Positions 63,243 to 64,000 of a DNA stretch of 64,000 nucleotides are shown in pieces. Origin of the DNA: Lucinisca nassula (Eukaryota > Mollusca > Bivalvia > Lucinida > Lucinidae); assembly GCA_963580285.1 (NCBI GenBank), contig OY757023.1, positions 127,504,027 to 127,568,026 on the forward strand. The letters run 5' to 3'. Every line of letters starts with the position of its first letter. Position 1 is the first letter of the stretch. A model generated the notes under the pieces. The model ran no database searches, had not been told where the DNA came from, and was given only the letters and a program-made list of their open reading frames with translations. The position numbers and the translations under genes were made by a program.

Positions 63243-64000
63243 TAATCCCCCGCCGCAAAGCGGAGCGGGGATTATAGGAATGGCCTTCGTCTGTCCGTCT
63301 GTCTGTCCCCTAACACTTTCTTGTCTGCTCCATATCTCCTGAACCCTTTGATAGATTTTCATTAAACTTTGGCCAATTATTCGTCTTAGTGAGCTGATGT
63401 GCAGAACCCATAAATGAACCATGCCAACTAAAGGTCAAGGTCACAGTTGAAGGTCACGAGTTTGAAACTTTGAATTTTGTGTCCGTTCCATATCTCCTTT
63501 ACCCTTGGAAGATTTTCATTAATCTTTGGTCAAATATTCTTTTCAGTGAGCTGATGTGCAGAACTCACAAATGAACCATGCCGACTCAAGGTCAAGGTCA
63601 CAATTGAAGGTCAAGAGTTTGTAACTTTGAATTTTGTGTCCATTCCATATCCGTTCCATATCTCCTTTATCCCTTTGGTCAATTATCCCCCTCAGTGAGA
63701 TGATGTGCAGAACCCATAAATGAACCATGTCGACTCAAGGTCAAGGTCACATTTGAAGGTCACGAGTTTAAAACTTTGAATTTTGTGTCCGTTCCATATC
63801 TCCTTTACCCCTCCAAGGATTTTCATTAAACTTTGGTCAATTATCCCCCTCAGTGAGCTGATGTACAGAGCCCATAAATGAATCATGCTGACACCAAATC
63901 AAGGTCACATTGGATGGTCACGAGTTTGAAACTTTGATTTTGTGTCTGTTCCATATCTCCTTTACCCTTCAAAGGATTTTCATTAAACGTTGGTCAAATG
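63243..64000 (+). mobile_element. Element T: hairpin-headed array, ~145-bp units, runs off window
   Basis: Head hairpin AATCCCCCGCCGC...GCGGAGCGGGGATT (63244-63273), then TCTGTCCGTCTGTCTGTCC. Units carry CCATATCTCCT, GATTTTCATTAAACTTTGG, CAGTGAGCTGATGTGCAG and AGGTCAAGGTCAC. Minus ORFs beginning MVHLWVLHI are unit by-products. Confidence 0.8.

Overview
This 64 kb window is eukaryotic, intron/intergenic-type DNA. It is AT-rich and lacks long real ORFs. It is crowded with tRNA-derived SINEs, TTAA- and TA-flanked miniature transposons, foldback hairpins, hairpin-headed tandem-repeat elements and several kilobase-scale minisatellites. The repeat style resembles bivalve mollusc genomes: SINE families sharing one 3' tail, pearl/HINE-like arrays headed by GTCC-type microsatellites, and type I hammerhead ribozymes in short tandem repeats. 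A bivalve host is an inference, not a proof. Family letters (SINE-A to E, MITE-F to I, and so on) are working names defined here, not database names.

Layout. 1-6.6 kb: two ~160-bp tandem-unit elements (1-3 kb and 3.5-6.2 kb), a 5'-truncated LINE (1.3-2.5 kb) and SINE-A copies. 6.6-13.5 kb: foldback and TIR elements, a dead mariner transposase gene (9-10 kb), and three SINE families with target-site duplications. 13.5-16.5 kb: an array with a 757-bp higher-order period. 19.2-21.6 kb: a 65-bp minisatellite. 22.9-26.5 kb: a 32-bp minisatellite that is open in all three forward frames. 26.8-28 kb: another hairpin-headed array. 28-41.7 kb: nested MITEs and SINEs, with a hammerhead motif at 33.7 kb. 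42-44.6 kb: a 68-bp minisatellite interrupted by a 187-bp-period insert carrying two hammerhead ribozyme motifs. 44.6-49.6 kb: two more arrays. 49.7-58 kb: MITEs, SINEs and foldbacks. 58.3-59.3 kb: an array grown from one arm of a hairpin element. 59.5-60.1 kb: a SINE, then the only convincing host-gene signal. The last 4 kb hold MITEs, a (TA)n tract and the start of another hairpin-headed array.

The only probable host coding sequence is a first coding exon at 59884-60131 (+). It has a splice acceptor, a 5' leader with three minimal uORFs, an ATG in a perfect ACCACC context and an exact CAG|GTAAGT donor. The rest of that gene must lie beyond the window. Two other protein relics are visible: the C-terminal part of a LINE reverse-transcriptase ORF split by a single in-frame stop, and a mariner transposase with several stops.

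The most notable items are the three type I hammerhead motifs with identical 46-nt geometry, two of them 187 bp apart; a ~65-bp palindromic module shared by MITE families with different ends; reciprocal nesting of two MITE families; and five SINE families with a common 3' tail.
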